From: Bacteroidales bacterium UBA3382
Lineage (GTDB): Bacteria > Bacteroidota > Bacteroidia > Bacteroidales > UBA932
Assembly (NCBI GenBank): GCA_002358965.1
Contig: DEPW01000041.1
Span: 5,995 to 24,920, forward strand
DNA length: 18,926 nt
Direction: 5' to 3'
Shown here: positions 8,657 to 16,924 of the stretch, in pieces
Layout of the letters: each line of letters starts with the position of its first letter
Numbering within the stretch: position 1 is the first letter of the stretch
Made by a program: the position numbers and the translations under genes
The notes under the pieces: model-generated
Databases searched by the model: none
What the model saw: only the letters and a program-made list of their open reading frames with translations
Told to the model about the DNA's origin: nothing

Positions 8657-8848
8657 TCACTTCTCAATATCTCTATATGATTCCTGCATTCCTCTCAGGC
8701 ACGAACGGCACGCCGCGATAAGACCGGCGGCCTCTTTTATCACCGGAGCTGCGTCCGAAATCCGGAAATCCGCAGATTCGATCGCGGAGATTATCTCCTC
8801 CACCCTTCTGACTGCCGCATCATAATCAAAATTTTCCCGTGTTTCCAT
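8657..8848 (-). CDS. xseB: Exodeoxyribonuclease VII small subunit
   Basis: A 63-residue protein of normal XseB length, forming a helical hairpin. It opens with the family pattern FDYDAAVRRVEEIISAIE and continues through a second helix to the C-terminus. Several small subunits wrap a large XseA subunit; together they degrade single-stranded DNA in both directions. It starts 10 bases after xseA and ends four bases before the preferred glgB start. The pairing with xseA makes the call secure despite the short length. Cys residues at 44 and 47 (ACRSCLRG) are unusual but unexplained. Confidence 0.93.
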   Translation of the reverse strand: METRENFDYDAAVRRVEEIISAIESADFRISDAAPVIKEAAGLIAACRSCLRGMQESYRDIEK

Positions 8849-8858
8849 AATCTGTCAG

Positions 8859-9986
8859 TCAAGATTTTCTTTCATCATTTTCCACCGTCTCTATCCTGCA
8901 ACCGAGAGTGCCGTCCGCCAGCATCACAGTCACCTTCTCTCCGGGACGCCTTCCGGAAACCGTGCCGAAACGACGGCCGTCCCCGTCGAGCAGCATCACA
9001 TAGCCTTTCCTCAACACATTTTCGGGGGACGATGCCTGCAAACGCTGTTCCAACATGTCCAGCCGCGAGAACATCGACACGAATTTCATATCCAGCGCCT
9101 GCTTCAAAGCCGCATACAGGGATTCGAGTTTCATGTCTTCCGAGACGAAACAGTCCAATATCAGGTCCGCGATCGCCGTAGGGGTCTTGACACTGTACGC
9201 CGCAACCATGTCGCACACATGGCAGTCATGATCGTGGCCGACGCCGACCACCACCGGAAGCGGGAACTGCGCTATATTGGCGGCAAGGTCGTAATCGTCG
9301 TAACATGACAGGTCCGAATTGGAACCGCCTCCGCGAACAATCAGCAGGGCGTCGAAATCCGATTCCTTCAATGCGGCGCTCTCCATCGCGGATATTATCG
9401 ACGAAGGGGCTTCGCGGCCTTGCATCATCGCCGGGAAAAGTTCCGTCGAGAACCTGAAACCATATTGGTTTTCATGCAGATGCTTCATAAGATCCCTGTA
9501 TCCGGCAGCGCTTTCGGAGGAAATCACCGCAAAGCGCCGGGGCAGCGCAGGAAGCTTCAACATGCCGTTCATGCCGAACATCCCTTCCTGTTCCAGCCGC
9601 TTCAATGTCTTGCGCCTTTCCAGCTCGGCCGCACCCACCGAAAACGAAGGCTCGATGTCGGTTATCGAAAGAGTCAGCGAATAAAGTTCGCTGAACGACA
9701 CTTGCACTTTCGCCAGTATGCGCATGCCCGGCTCAAGTCCGCGGCCGGTCTCGCTTTCAAAATACGGGGCAAGCATCCTGTAGTGGGAACTCCAGATTAC
9801 GGCCGAAGCCCGGGCCTCGACCCCGGAACCGGAAGCGTCGGCCAATTCAAGATAGCAATGGCCTGTCGCGCGTTGCTTGAGCTCCACAATCTCGGCAGAC
9901 ACCCACAAAGGAAAGGGTACTGCGCCTTCGACCCCCCTCTTCACGGTCGCAAGAAGCTCTTTCAGCGTTAGCGCATTTTTTTTCAT
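8859..9986 (-). CDS. xseA: Exodeoxyribonuclease VII large subunit
   Basis: Catalytic subunit of exonuclease VII, acting on single-stranded DNA in the cytoplasm. With the ATG at 9986 it has 375 residues: an N-terminal OB fold (about 10-105, with PFPLWVSAEI) and the Exonuc_VII_L domain, which carries RGGGSNSDL at 218-226 and VGVGHDHDCHVCD near 247-259, followed by KTPTAIAD. Most homologues have GHE-x-D at the last motif; here it is GHDHD. It is shorter than the E. coli protein (about 456), mainly through a reduced coiled-coil region near the C-terminus. An upstream ATG at 10010 would add MLPDTGKN, but the likely promoter box at 10018-10025 places transcription start at about that point, and GGAAAG precedes the 9986 ATG. 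First gene of the minus-strand operon. Confidence 0.92.
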   Translation of the reverse strand: MKKNALTLKELLATVKRGVEGAVPFPLWVSAEIVELKQRATGHCYLELADASGSGVEARASAVIWSSHYRMLAPYFESETGRGLEPGMRILAKVQVSFSELYSLTLSITDIEPSFSVGAAELERRKTLKRLEQEGMFGMNGMLKLPALPRRFAVISSESAAGYRDLMKHLHENQYGFRFSTELFPAMMQGREAPSSIISAMESAALKESDFDALLIVRGGGSNSDLSCYDDYDLAANIAQFPLPVVVGVGHDHDCHVCDMVAAYSVKTPTAIADLILDCFVSEDMKLESLYAALKQALDMKFVSMFSRLDMLEQRLQASSPENVLRKGYVMLLDGDGRRFGTVSGRRPGEKVTVMLADGTLGCRIETVENDERKS

Positions 9987-10017
9987 ATTCTTTCCAGTAT
10001 CCGGAAGCATATCGTTG

Positions 10018-10025
10018 CAAAATTA
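10018..10025 (-). promoter_or_regulatory. Candidate Bacteroidetes -7 box for the xseA-glycogen operon
   Basis: The minus strand reads TAATTTTG, matching the Bacteroidetes -7 consensus TAnnTTTG, about 32 bases before the preferred xseA ATG in an A/T-rich gap. I see no convincing -33 TTG/TTTG element at the usual spacing, so this is tentative. Confidence 0.4.
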
Positions 10026-10048
10026 CGAAAAAATTACAAACATTTTCA

Positions 10049-10056
10049 TACCTTTG
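10049..10056 (+). promoter_or_regulatory. Candidate Bacteroidetes -7 box for engB-prs-der
   Basis: TACCTTTG fits the Bacteroidetes TAnnTTTG consensus and lies 20 bases before the engB ATG, giving a leader of roughly 10-14 bases. No clear -33 element is visible upstream. With the minus-strand box at 10018-10025 it makes a compact divergent promoter pair. Confidence 0.45.
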
Positions 10057-10077
10057 CAAAAATTAACAATTTTGCAA
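10054..10077. repeat. Inverted repeat TTGCAAAA / TTTTGCAA at the engB start
   Basis: TTGCAAAA (10054-10061) and its exact reverse complement TTTTGCAA (10070-10077) are separated by 8 bases. The left arm overlaps the promoter box and the right arm touches the first base of the engB ATG. A third copy, TTGCAAAA, lies at 10015-10022 in the opposite promoter. It may be an operator or simply repeated promoter sequence. Confidence 0.4.
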
Positions 10078-10697
10078 TGCCACAACTGAAAATCAAAGAC
10101 GCTGTTTTTACTGAAAGCGCCACCGGTGCGACATCTTCGGTAAACGGGCAGTACCCCGAATTCGCTTTCATCGGAAGATCCAATGTTGGCAAATCGTCAT
10201 TGATCAACATGTTGTGCAACCGCAACAAGCTTGCGCACACATCCTCCACCCCGGGAAAGACCCAGACGGTAAACAGGTTCCTGATCAACAACGAGTGGTT
10301 CCTGACGGACCTTCCGGGCTATGGCTATGCCAAGGCGCCTAAACCGTTGCGTGCCAAGCTTACGAAAATCATCTGGGACTACATAGACAGGTCGGAACGG
10401 CTCGTGCTGCTGTTCGTCCTCATCGACAGCCGCCACGAACTGATGAAGATCGATTTGGATTTCCTCATCAAACTGGGAACGAAAGGAGTGCCGTTTTCCA
10501 TCATCTTTACAAAAGCCGACAAGAGCGGGCAGAAGGCACTGGAAGACACCACTGAATCCATCAGACGCAAACTCCTCGAATACTGGGAAGAACTCCCGCC
10601 GTGCTTCGTAACCTCGTCGTTGAAAGGAACGGGAAGGGACGAAGTGCTCGATTACATAGGAACTGTCCTGAAAGACTTGAAAGACAACATTAAATAA
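10077..10697 (+). CDS. engB: Ribosome-biogenesis GTPase EngB (YihA/YsxC)
   Basis: A 206-residue circularly ordinary TRAFAC GTPase of standard EngB length, required for late assembly of the large ribosomal subunit. Motifs in order: G1 GRSNVGKS (33-40), the switch-I threonine region TPGKTQT (58-64), G3 DLPGYGYA (78-85), and G4 TKAD (145-148), with TSSLKGTG (179-186) as the G5 region. The ATG follows a promoter box by about 20 bases. It is the first gene of a plus-strand run with prs (6-base gap), a small membrane protein and der, a second ribosome-assembly GTPase. Confidence 0.96.
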   Translation: MPQLKIKDAVFTESATGATSSVNGQYPEFAFIGRSNVGKSSLINMLCNRNKLAHTSSTPGKTQTVNRFLINNEWFLTDLPGYGYAKAPKPLRAKLTKIIWDYIDRSERLVLLFVLIDSRHELMKIDLDFLIKLGTKGVPFSIIFTKADKSGQKALEDTTESIRRKLLEYWEELPPCFVTSSLKGTGRDEVLDYIGTVLKDLKDNIK

Positions 10698-10703
10698 ACT
10701 ACC

Positions 10704-11660
10704 ATGCAGCAAACACACGAACACTCATTGAAAATCTTCGCTTGCAGCGGTTCCGAAGCCATGGGAGCCGAGATTGCGGCACAACTCGGGCTGAAACTCG
10801 GCCAATCGCAGCTGATGAAATTCAGCGACGGCGAATTCGAACCATGCTACCTTGAAAGCATCAGAGGCGCTTCGGTATTCATCATACAGTCGACATACCC
10901 GCCTGCAGACAATCTCATGGAGCTGTTGCTCATGATCGATGCGGCAAAAAGGGCATCGGCGCACAGAGTGATAGCCGTAATGCCGTATTTCGGCTGGGCA
11001 CGCCAGGACAGGAAAGACCGCCCGAGGGTGTCCATCGGAGCCAAATTGGTCGCCAACCTCCTCGAAGCCGCCGGATGCGACAGGGTCATGACCATGGATC
11101 TGCATGCCGAACAGATACAGGGTTTCTTCGACCTTCCGGTAGATCACCTTTACGGAAGCATGAAACTCCTCCAGCACATCAGGGAAATGGATCTGCCAAA
11201 CCTGGCGATAGCCGCTCCGGACATGGGAGGAGCCAAACGCGCCAACGCCTATTCGAGGACGCTCGCCTGCCCTATGATCATCTGTCACAAATCGAGGGAG
11301 AAGGCCAATGTCGTAGGCTCCATCACGGCAATCGGGGAAGTCGAAGGCAAGAACATCGTCATCGTAGACGACATGATAGATACCGCCGGGACCATCTGCA
11401 AGGCTGCCAATGTGCTCATGGACATGGGAGCCGCCAGCGTAAGAGCCGTGGCCACCCATCCCGTGTTCTCCGGCCCTGCCTATGAAAGGCTCGCCGAGAG
11501 CAAACTTGCCGAGGTCATCGTCACAGACACCATACCGCTGCTTCACAGCAAGGACAAGGATGTCTCGAAGATAAAGGTGCTCAGCGTAACCGAGATTTTT
11601 TCAAAAGCGATTGAAAAAGTATACAATTACGAGTCGATCAGCGAAGACTTCCTTTACTAA
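10704..11660 (+). CDS. prs: Ribose-phosphate pyrophosphokinase (PRPP synthetase)
   Basis: Makes PRPP from ribose-5-phosphate and ATP for purine, pyrimidine, NAD, His and Trp synthesis in the cytoplasm. The 318 residues are the normal bacterial length. Seen in order: the FSDGE loop (40-44), PYFGWARQDRK (94-104), the DLHAEQIQGFF flag/active-site segment (132-142), and the PRPP-binding loop VDDMIDTAGT (221-230). The start at 10704 is 6 bases after the engB stop. The N-terminal MQQTHEHS extension before LKIFACSGS is a few residues longer than in many orthologues. Confidence 0.97.
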   Translation: MQQTHEHSLKIFACSGSEAMGAEIAAQLGLKLGQSQLMKFSDGEFEPCYLESIRGASVFIIQSTYPPADNLMELLLMIDAAKRASAHRVIAVMPYFGWARQDRKDRPRVSIGAKLVANLLEAAGCDRVMTMDLHAEQIQGFFDLPVDHLYGSMKLLQHIREMDLPNLAIAAPDMGGAKRANAYSRTLACPMIICHKSREKANVVGSITAIGEVEGKNIVIVDDMIDTAGTICKAANVLMDMGAASVRAVATHPVFSGPAYERLAESKLAEVIVTDTIPLLHSKDKDVSKIKVLSVTEIFSKAIEKVYNYESISEDFLY

Positions 11661-11666
11661 CGACAT

Positions 11667-11939
11667 ATGCTGAAGGTTGTATTCGTCGCGACGCTGATCA
11701 TAGTGGCACTGGCTGTTTTCGGCCTGTGCTTCAATATCATCTTCCGCAAGAACGGAAGGTTTCCCGATACCGAAATCAGCCACAACAAAGAGCTGAGGAA
11801 GAGAGGGATAATCTGCGCCAAAGAAGAGGAATTGAGGCTTTGGGGCAAAACGAAAGGAAAGAAGCCTGACGGACCCTGCGCCCCCGACGGGTGCGGGGAC
11901 TGTCACGCCTGTGCAGGGAACAATTTTCAAAAAGACTGA
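11667..11939 (+). CDS. Small Cys-rich membrane-anchored protein of unknown function
   Basis: A 90-residue protein I cannot name by family. Residues 5-26 form one hydrophobic helix, followed by RKNGRFP, so the N-terminus is probably an anchor with a cytoplasmic tail (positive-inside rule). A middle segment (FPDTEISHNKELRKRGIICAKEEE) recalls short, poorly characterised Bacteroidetes membrane proteins. The tail has a tight Cys cluster, C71-x4-C76-x2-C79-x2-C82, plus C50, suggestive of metal or Fe-S binding; this is inference only. It sits 6 bases after prs and 6 before der, so is probably cotranscribed with them. The ATG choice is supported by the position of the membrane helix right after it. 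Confidence 0.82.
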   Translation: MLKVVFVATLIIVALAVFGLCFNIIFRKNGRFPDTEISHNKELRKRGIICAKEEELRLWGKTKGKKPDGPCAPDGCGDCHACAGNNFQKD

Positions 11940-11945
11940 TTTCAT

Positions 11946-13256
11946 ATGAGTTTAGTAGCCATAGTCGGAAGACCTAATGTAGGGAAATCCACACTTTTCA
12001 ACCGCCTTGTCGGCATGCGCAAAGCAATCGTGGACGAGACGGCAGGAGTCACCAGAGACAGGCATTATGGAAAATGCGAATGGTGCGGAAAGGAATTTTC
12101 CGTAGTCGACACGGGCGGATATACATCCAATGCCGACGACATCTTCGAAGACGAGATACGCAAACAGGTGGAAATCGCCGTGGACGAAGCCGATGTCGTG
12201 CTTTTCATGACAGAGGCCGAAACCGGCATAACCGATTATGACACTGAAATAGCCGGCATGCTGCGCAAGAGCCGCAAGCCCGTGGTAGTGGCCGTCAACA
12301 AGGTTGATACCGGCAAGGACCTTGCGGACACCTACCAGTTCTACTCTTTGGGTCTCGGCGAAATCTGGCCGATCGCCGCCGCGACAGGCAGCGGTACGGG
12401 AGACCTGCTCGACGACATCGTCTCGAAACTTCCCGAAGACGGCAAGGTCCACGACGAACACGAAGGCCTGCCGCGCATAACGATAGTCGGCCGCCCGAAT
12501 GTCGGGAAATCCTCCCTGACCAACGCCCTCCTGGGGACAGACAGGAACATCGTCACCCCTATAGCCGGAACCACGAGGGACTCTATCGAAACCTATTACA
12601 ACAAATTCAATCATGAGTTCATGCTTGTCGACACGGCCGGCCTAAGAAGGAAAAACAGGGTAAAGGAGGATCTGGAATTCTATTCCGTACTGAGATCAAT
12701 CAGAGCGATTGAAAATTCCGATGTCTGCATACTCATGATAGACGCAAGGTACGGGGTCGAATCCCAGGACATGAGCATCTTCAATCTGATCCTCAGGAAC
12801 AAGAAAGCCTGCATACTGGTAGTGAACAAATGGGATCTCATCGAAAACAAGACTTCCAACCTGATGAAACAGTACACAGAGGGGATAAAGGAAAGGCTCG
12901 CACCATTCAACGACCTGCCGATCATCTTCACCTCCGTGACAAACAAGCAAAGGATATTCAACCTGCTGGACGAAATCGAAAAGGTATACGGCAACTATTC
13001 GAAGAAGATACCGACTTCGAAGCTGAACGAAGCGATGCTGCCCGAAATCGACAACTACCCTCCTCCGGCATGGAAAGGCAAATACATCAAGATCAAATAC
13101 ATTACACAGTTGCCTACCAAAGATCCTTCGTTCGTCTTTTTCTGCAACCTTCCGCAATATGTAAAAGCGCCATACAAGCGTTTCCTGGAAAACAAGTTAA
13201 GGGACAAATTCGATTTCAACGGCTGCCCTGTCCAGATATACATCAGGCAGAAGTAG
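11946..13256 (+). CDS. der: Ribosome-assembly GTPase Der (EngA)
   Basis: A 436-residue tandem GTPase that binds the maturing 50S subunit. Domain 1: GRPNVGKS (8-15), DTGG (55-58), NKVD (118-121). Domain 2: GRPNVGKS (182-189), DTAG (229-232), NKWD (294-297). The KH-like C-terminal domain spans about 355-436. All nucleotide-binding motifs are intact and the length is standard. It is the last gene of the engB-prs operon. Its stop lies inside the 3' end of the convergent histidine kinase gene (14-base overlap), leaving no room for a separate terminator. Confidence 0.97.
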   Translation: MSLVAIVGRPNVGKSTLFNRLVGMRKAIVDETAGVTRDRHYGKCEWCGKEFSVVDTGGYTSNADDIFEDEIRKQVEIAVDEADVVLFMTEAETGITDYDTEIAGMLRKSRKPVVVAVNKVDTGKDLADTYQFYSLGLGEIWPIAAATGSGTGDLLDDIVSKLPEDGKVHDEHEGLPRITIVGRPNVGKSSLTNALLGTDRNIVTPIAGTTRDSIETYYNKFNHEFMLVDTAGLRRKNRVKEDLEFYSVLRSIRAIENSDVCILMIDARYGVESQDMSIFNLILRNKKACILVVNKWDLIENKTSNLMKQYTEGIKERLAPFNDLPIIFTSVTNKQRIFNLLDEIEKVYGNYSKKIPTSKLNEAMLPEIDNYPPPAWKGKYIKIKYITQLPTKDPSFVFFCNLPQYVKAPYKRFLENKLRDKFDFNGCPVQIYIRQK

Positions 13257-16200
13257 GGATGTATTCGGGAATGATCACCCTGAAATCCGCGCCTCCGAAC
13301 TCTTCGGAGGCCATATAGACAATCGTACCGCCTACGCGTTCCACCAAATTGCGGCAAATGGCCAGCCCCAATCCAGAGCCTCCTGTCTTATTGGTAAAGT
13401 TAGGAGTGAACAGTTTGCTGCGGTTCTCCGCCGAAACGCCAGGCCCGTTATCCTCGACATCGACCCTCACATACCTTACGCCGGGTTCTCCCCATTGCGA
13501 ATCGCTCTGTGCGGTGAATTTTGTAAGCGTGACACATATCCTGCCCCTTTGCCCTGTCTTGCGCACGACAGGCTCTACGGCCTGCACCGCATTGGTGAAC
13601 AGATTTACGAACACCCGTATTATTTCCGATTTCGGAGCGAAGATGTGATAAGTCTCCCCTACCATCTCGCCAGCTTTGCGGTAATCTATATCCAACACAT
13701 CCTCGTATCTGTCGAACAGCACTTTCTGGCCGCCGAGAATCTCATCGAGATCCACATCCGCCGGCTGTTCGGCATCATTGAGCTTGGCAAATGAGGAAAA
13801 GTTGGTAGCGGTCTTGGACAATACTTCTATCTGCTCGAGCAATGTGCTGCATATCTTGCCGAAGCGCTCGTCCCAATCCTGCCCTCCTTTTTGCCTCATG
13901 CGTTGGAGATACTGGATATTGAGTTTCATCGGCGTCAGCGAATTTTTGATCTCGTGCGCTATCTGCTTTGCCATCTCCCTCCATGCCTCTTCACGCTCGG
14001 ATATGGCAAAGCGCCGGGTACTGTCCGACATCTTGTCTATCATCCTGTTGTAGGCCTTGACTATATAAGACACCTCGTCATTAGTGTCATAGTCGATTTT
14101 CTCGGGAGTCGAAAACAGATCCGTCTTCTGCAGCCTTTCATACAATTTGAAGAGCGGGCTGAAAAGCGATGCCGTAAGGGCGGCGCCTATCACCACTACC
14201 ACGGCAATCATTATGACGAAGATGTTCACTATCGTGGCGATAGTCGAAACGAGATCTCTCCTGAAACTTTCAGTCTGCTCGAAATACGGTATGTTGATTA
14301 TCCCTATGAGCCGTCCCTTTTCATTGATTACCGGAGCATAGAGCGAATAGAAGCTGCGCCCGGCTATCTTCTCCTTATTGAAGAAGCTCTTCCTGTGTTC
14401 ATGGACTATGCTGTAAAATGCGTCGGAATCGATTTTCGTGCCGGCAAGCGAAAGGAAATACAATTCGCTCCTTGTCGAACGCATCAGATGTCCGTGTACA
14501 TCGTACAGATTGATATCCGTGTGGGTATAAGCTGCAATCCTGTCCATCGCATTCCTGACTTCGCCGCTCATCAGAGCGTCTATCGAAGATGCGGTCCGGC
14601 TCACATCGAGGAACATGGACTGGACGGTATGCAGCTTCTCTCTCATCTGCTCGGAACGCTCCCTGGCATTCCTTCCCACATAGAACAGGATCATCGACAG
14701 AGTCAGAAGCAGTACCGTTCCGCAAATCGTCCCGAGCAGCAGCACCATGATCTTCGTTCTGAACGAATTGAACCTCAACGGTATGTTTGTCTTCTTAGGT
14801 TTCCATAGCAGCAACAGCATCAGCACCGGGACGGTAAAGATGCACAGATACGAGAAAGCGATGAAATACGAAAGCCAATCCCTCTTTTCCCTCGTGATCA
14901 TGATGATGTCCCCGGAAGAGAACTTGTTCACGAACACGACATCGTCGCCCTCTTTCCGGTACGAGAAGCCATCAGGGTATTTTTCGGTAAACTCCTTGTC
15001 GAAAGATACCGGGAAATTGTAGTCGCCACGGTAGAAGACCAGCGCCTGCGAAATATATTTCGCGTATGAATAATTCGAAGGTATGTTGAAATTGTGCCCG
15101 CGGGCTTCGGGAAAAATGTCCGAATAACCCCTTTGTTCCTTCATCATCCTCGAATCTATCTCGATATACATGCGCCTGAGCCCGACACCGGGGACACGGT
15201 ACATGAAAAGTCCGAGATACCTGATTTTCCCGCTCTGGTCGTTAATATAGAAAAAATGCGAATTGTCGTGCAAAGGGACGCCTCTGGAAAGCAAGTCCCT
15301 GAAATAGGAAAAACAGTCCGTCTCGGCAAAAGTGTCATCCAGAATCAGGCGGTCTCCCTCGCCGCAGACTGTCACCCTGATGTCATACCCCGTCGAAAGG
15401 CTTGAAAAATAATTTTCGCCCAACTGTTCGGCGATGATCATGCTTCCGTTCGGGACGGCCGTATAGGCATGTATCAGCCTGTCCTGCTCGATGCGGTCCT
15501 CCACCATGCGCAGCAGCAATTCGGTGGCGAGGTCCCTTTCGACAGAAAGCCTGTTCGTCCAGGCCCGCGCCATATTGATTTCCTTCGCATTGCTCATAAT
15601 GCTCACGGCTATCGTCATATAAAGTGAGACGCAGATCGAATATCTCGAAAGGAAACGGCCGGAAAATACCGTATGCTTCTTCCCGGCGGCCAGCGGCAAC
15701 AGGAGCTGTATCAGGAAAACCAGCCCCATGAAAAGCACTATGTAAGAGCCGTAAACCAGGAACGAATAGACCGACAGCTCGTCCAAGCGGAAGATTTCAA
15801 GGACGATATTGGAATTGAAGACCAACGACCTCAACGACACATGGATATAGACGAACAGCCCTATCGCCAGCAATATCACGCACGACGCATACAGCAGCCT
15901 CGCCTTACGCCCGTGCTTCGAATACCAGAGCATCATGCGCTTGCGGAGAATGAAAATCGCCAGCAGGAACATGAACACATACAGGTTTGTCAGCAGGAAA
16001 GTCCCCAAAGACGCATGCAAGGACGAGTCTGCATATACTACCGGTGAAAACAGTCCTAAAGAGTTCTTCAGCCGTGCAGCCCATAAATATGTGAACGGCA
16101 TACTGGCGACCATTGCCGCGACGAAAGCGACAAAGGCTCCAGGAGTGCGCCTTTGGGCATAATACGAGAAGAACGCACCCAGCACGAAGAACAGCGCGCC

Positions 16201-16899
16201 CCATTTGAATGCAGAGTGCGTTTTGCCTGCTTCGGGCATCGTACCGGGCTTGAAAGCTACATTGAAGACAGGCACGCCGCCGTATTCGACCGTAGCGCCG
16301 TCCGAATAGGAGACCGGATAGACAGTCATGTTTTCAGGCAGCTTCAACTTCGGATTTACACCGCCGAAAGGCGAATCAAGATGCTGTCCTTCTTCTTTGA
16401 TGAGGATGCCGCATACGAGCTTCACATTGTCCCTTTCGTAAGAACGGGTCATGAACCACTGCGGTCCGATATTCATGTAGGCCGGCTTTTCGTTAACTCC
16501 CGAAAGCAGAGGCATGAACAATGTCTGCACGCGGCTGAGCCTGTTGTACCTTACACCGAAATGGCCTCCGTCGATGATTTCGTCATTCCTCAACGGGAAA
16601 TGGTTGATCCACGAATGCAGGGTGTCGTTTACATATTTGTATATTACGACATAATCAGGGACACGCCCTATATCGGCCCACTGCCCCGCCGGCATATCCA
16701 ACAGTCTTTCGGCATAACGGTCCATGCCGGCCCCCAACCTTTCAAGCCTCCGCTCGACTGAGCCTGAAATCTTCACAATATCCGAATCCCTTACCTTCCA
16801 AAGCAAAGAGAGGCAGATGAGTATGGCAGCCACACCGAGGAACGCATAATGCAGGTTCCCGGGCAAATTACGGAAAAATCTGTTCAAACCTTCTTTCAT
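13243..16899 (-). CDS. Large multi-span membrane sensor histidine kinase, NtrY-like core
   Basis: A 1218-residue kinase. Hydrophobic segments are seen near 17-34, 231-249, 254-276, 300-318, 335-353, 376-401, 416-434, 676-698, 717-742 and 886-909. This implies extracytoplasmic regions of about 195 residues (35-230) and 240 residues (435-675), and a third, Cache-sized one (743-885, with LIGIINIP). A HAMP-like stretch (about 910-960) leads to the H-box QIAHEIKNSLTPMK with H982, the N-box NLFTNAVQ (N1103), G1 EDNGPGVS (1149-1156) and G2 GGSGLGLA (1173-1180). HEIKN-LTP is typical of NtrB/NtrY kinases, which pair with sigma-54 activators; one such regulator lies at the right edge. No PAS domain is seen between HAMP and H-box. 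Starts 25 bases after rlmH. The signal sensed is unknown. Confidence 0.92.
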   Translation of the reverse strand: MKEGLNRFFRNLPGNLHYAFLGVAAILICLSLLWKVRDSDIVKISGSVERRLERLGAGMDRYAERLLDMPAGQWADIGRVPDYVVIYKYVNDTLHSWINHFPLRNDEIIDGGHFGVRYNRLSRVQTLFMPLLSGVNEKPAYMNIGPQWFMTRSYERDNVKLVCGILIKEEGQHLDSPFGGVNPKLKLPENMTVYPVSYSDGATVEYGGVPVFNVAFKPGTMPEAGKTHSAFKWGALFFVLGAFFSYYAQRRTPGAFVAFVAAMVASMPFTYLWAARLKNSLGLFSPVVYADSSLHASLGTFLLTNLYVFMFLLAIFILRKRMMLWYSKHGRKARLLYASCVILLAIGLFVYIHVSLRSLVFNSNIVLEIFRLDELSVYSFLVYGSYIVLFMGLVFLIQLLLPLAAGKKHTVFSGRFLSRYSICVSLYMTIAVSIMSNAKEINMARAWTNRLSVERDLATELLLRMVEDRIEQDRLIHAYTAVPNGSMIIAEQLGENYFSSLSTGYDIRVTVCGEGDRLILDDTFAETDCFSYFRDLLSRGVPLHDNSHFFYINDQSGKIRYLGLFMYRVPGVGLRRMYIEIDSRMMKEQRGYSDIFPEARGHNFNIPSNYSYAKYISQALVFYRGDYNFPVSFDKEFTEKYPDGFSYRKEGDDVVFVNKFSSGDIIMITREKRDWLSYFIAFSYLCIFTVPVLMLLLLWKPKKTNIPLRFNSFRTKIMVLLLGTICGTVLLLTLSMILFYVGRNARERSEQMREKLHTVQSMFLDVSRTASSIDALMSGEVRNAMDRIAAYTHTDINLYDVHGHLMRSTRSELYFLSLAGTKIDSDAFYSIVHEHRKSFFNKEKIAGRSFYSLYAPVINEKGRLIGIINIPYFEQTESFRRDLVSTIATIVNIFVIMIAVVVVIGAALTASLFSPLFKLYERLQKTDLFSTPEKIDYDTNDEVSYIVKAYNRMIDKMSDSTRRFAISEREEAWREMAKQIAHEIKNSLTPMKLNIQYLQRMRQKGGQDWDERFGKICSTLLEQIEVLSKTATNFSSFAKLNDAEQPADVDLDEILGGQKVLFDRYEDVLDIDYRKAGEMVGETYHIFAPKSEIIRVFVNLFTNAVQAVEPVVRKTGQRGRICVTLTKFTAQSDSQWGEPGVRYVRVDVEDNGPGVSAENRSKLFTPNFTNKTGGSGLGLAICRNLVERVGGTIVYMASEEFGGADFRVIIPEYIPTSA

Positions 16900-16924
16900 C
16901 CTGCCATTTTGATTTCGCGCCGCA

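Noticed and set aside
8653..8667. TTG start for glgB at 8667
   Set aside because: It overlaps xseB and adds only five residues; the ATG at 8652 lies four bases after the xseB stop and is the simpler choice.
7003..8721. Long plus-strand open frame (572 codons) opposite glgB
   Set aside because: It lies entirely antisense to a clear GH13 enzyme, its product is His/Pro/Arg-rich with no recognisable domain, and codon bias on the real gene explains the lack of stops.
10725..11546. 273-codon minus-strand open frame opposite prs
   Set aside because: prs motifs are all on the plus strand; the antisense product has no domain I recognise.
13891..14808. 305-codon plus-strand open frame opposite the histidine kinase
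   Set aside because: Antisense shadow of a well-supported kinase; composition is atypical and no motif is visible.
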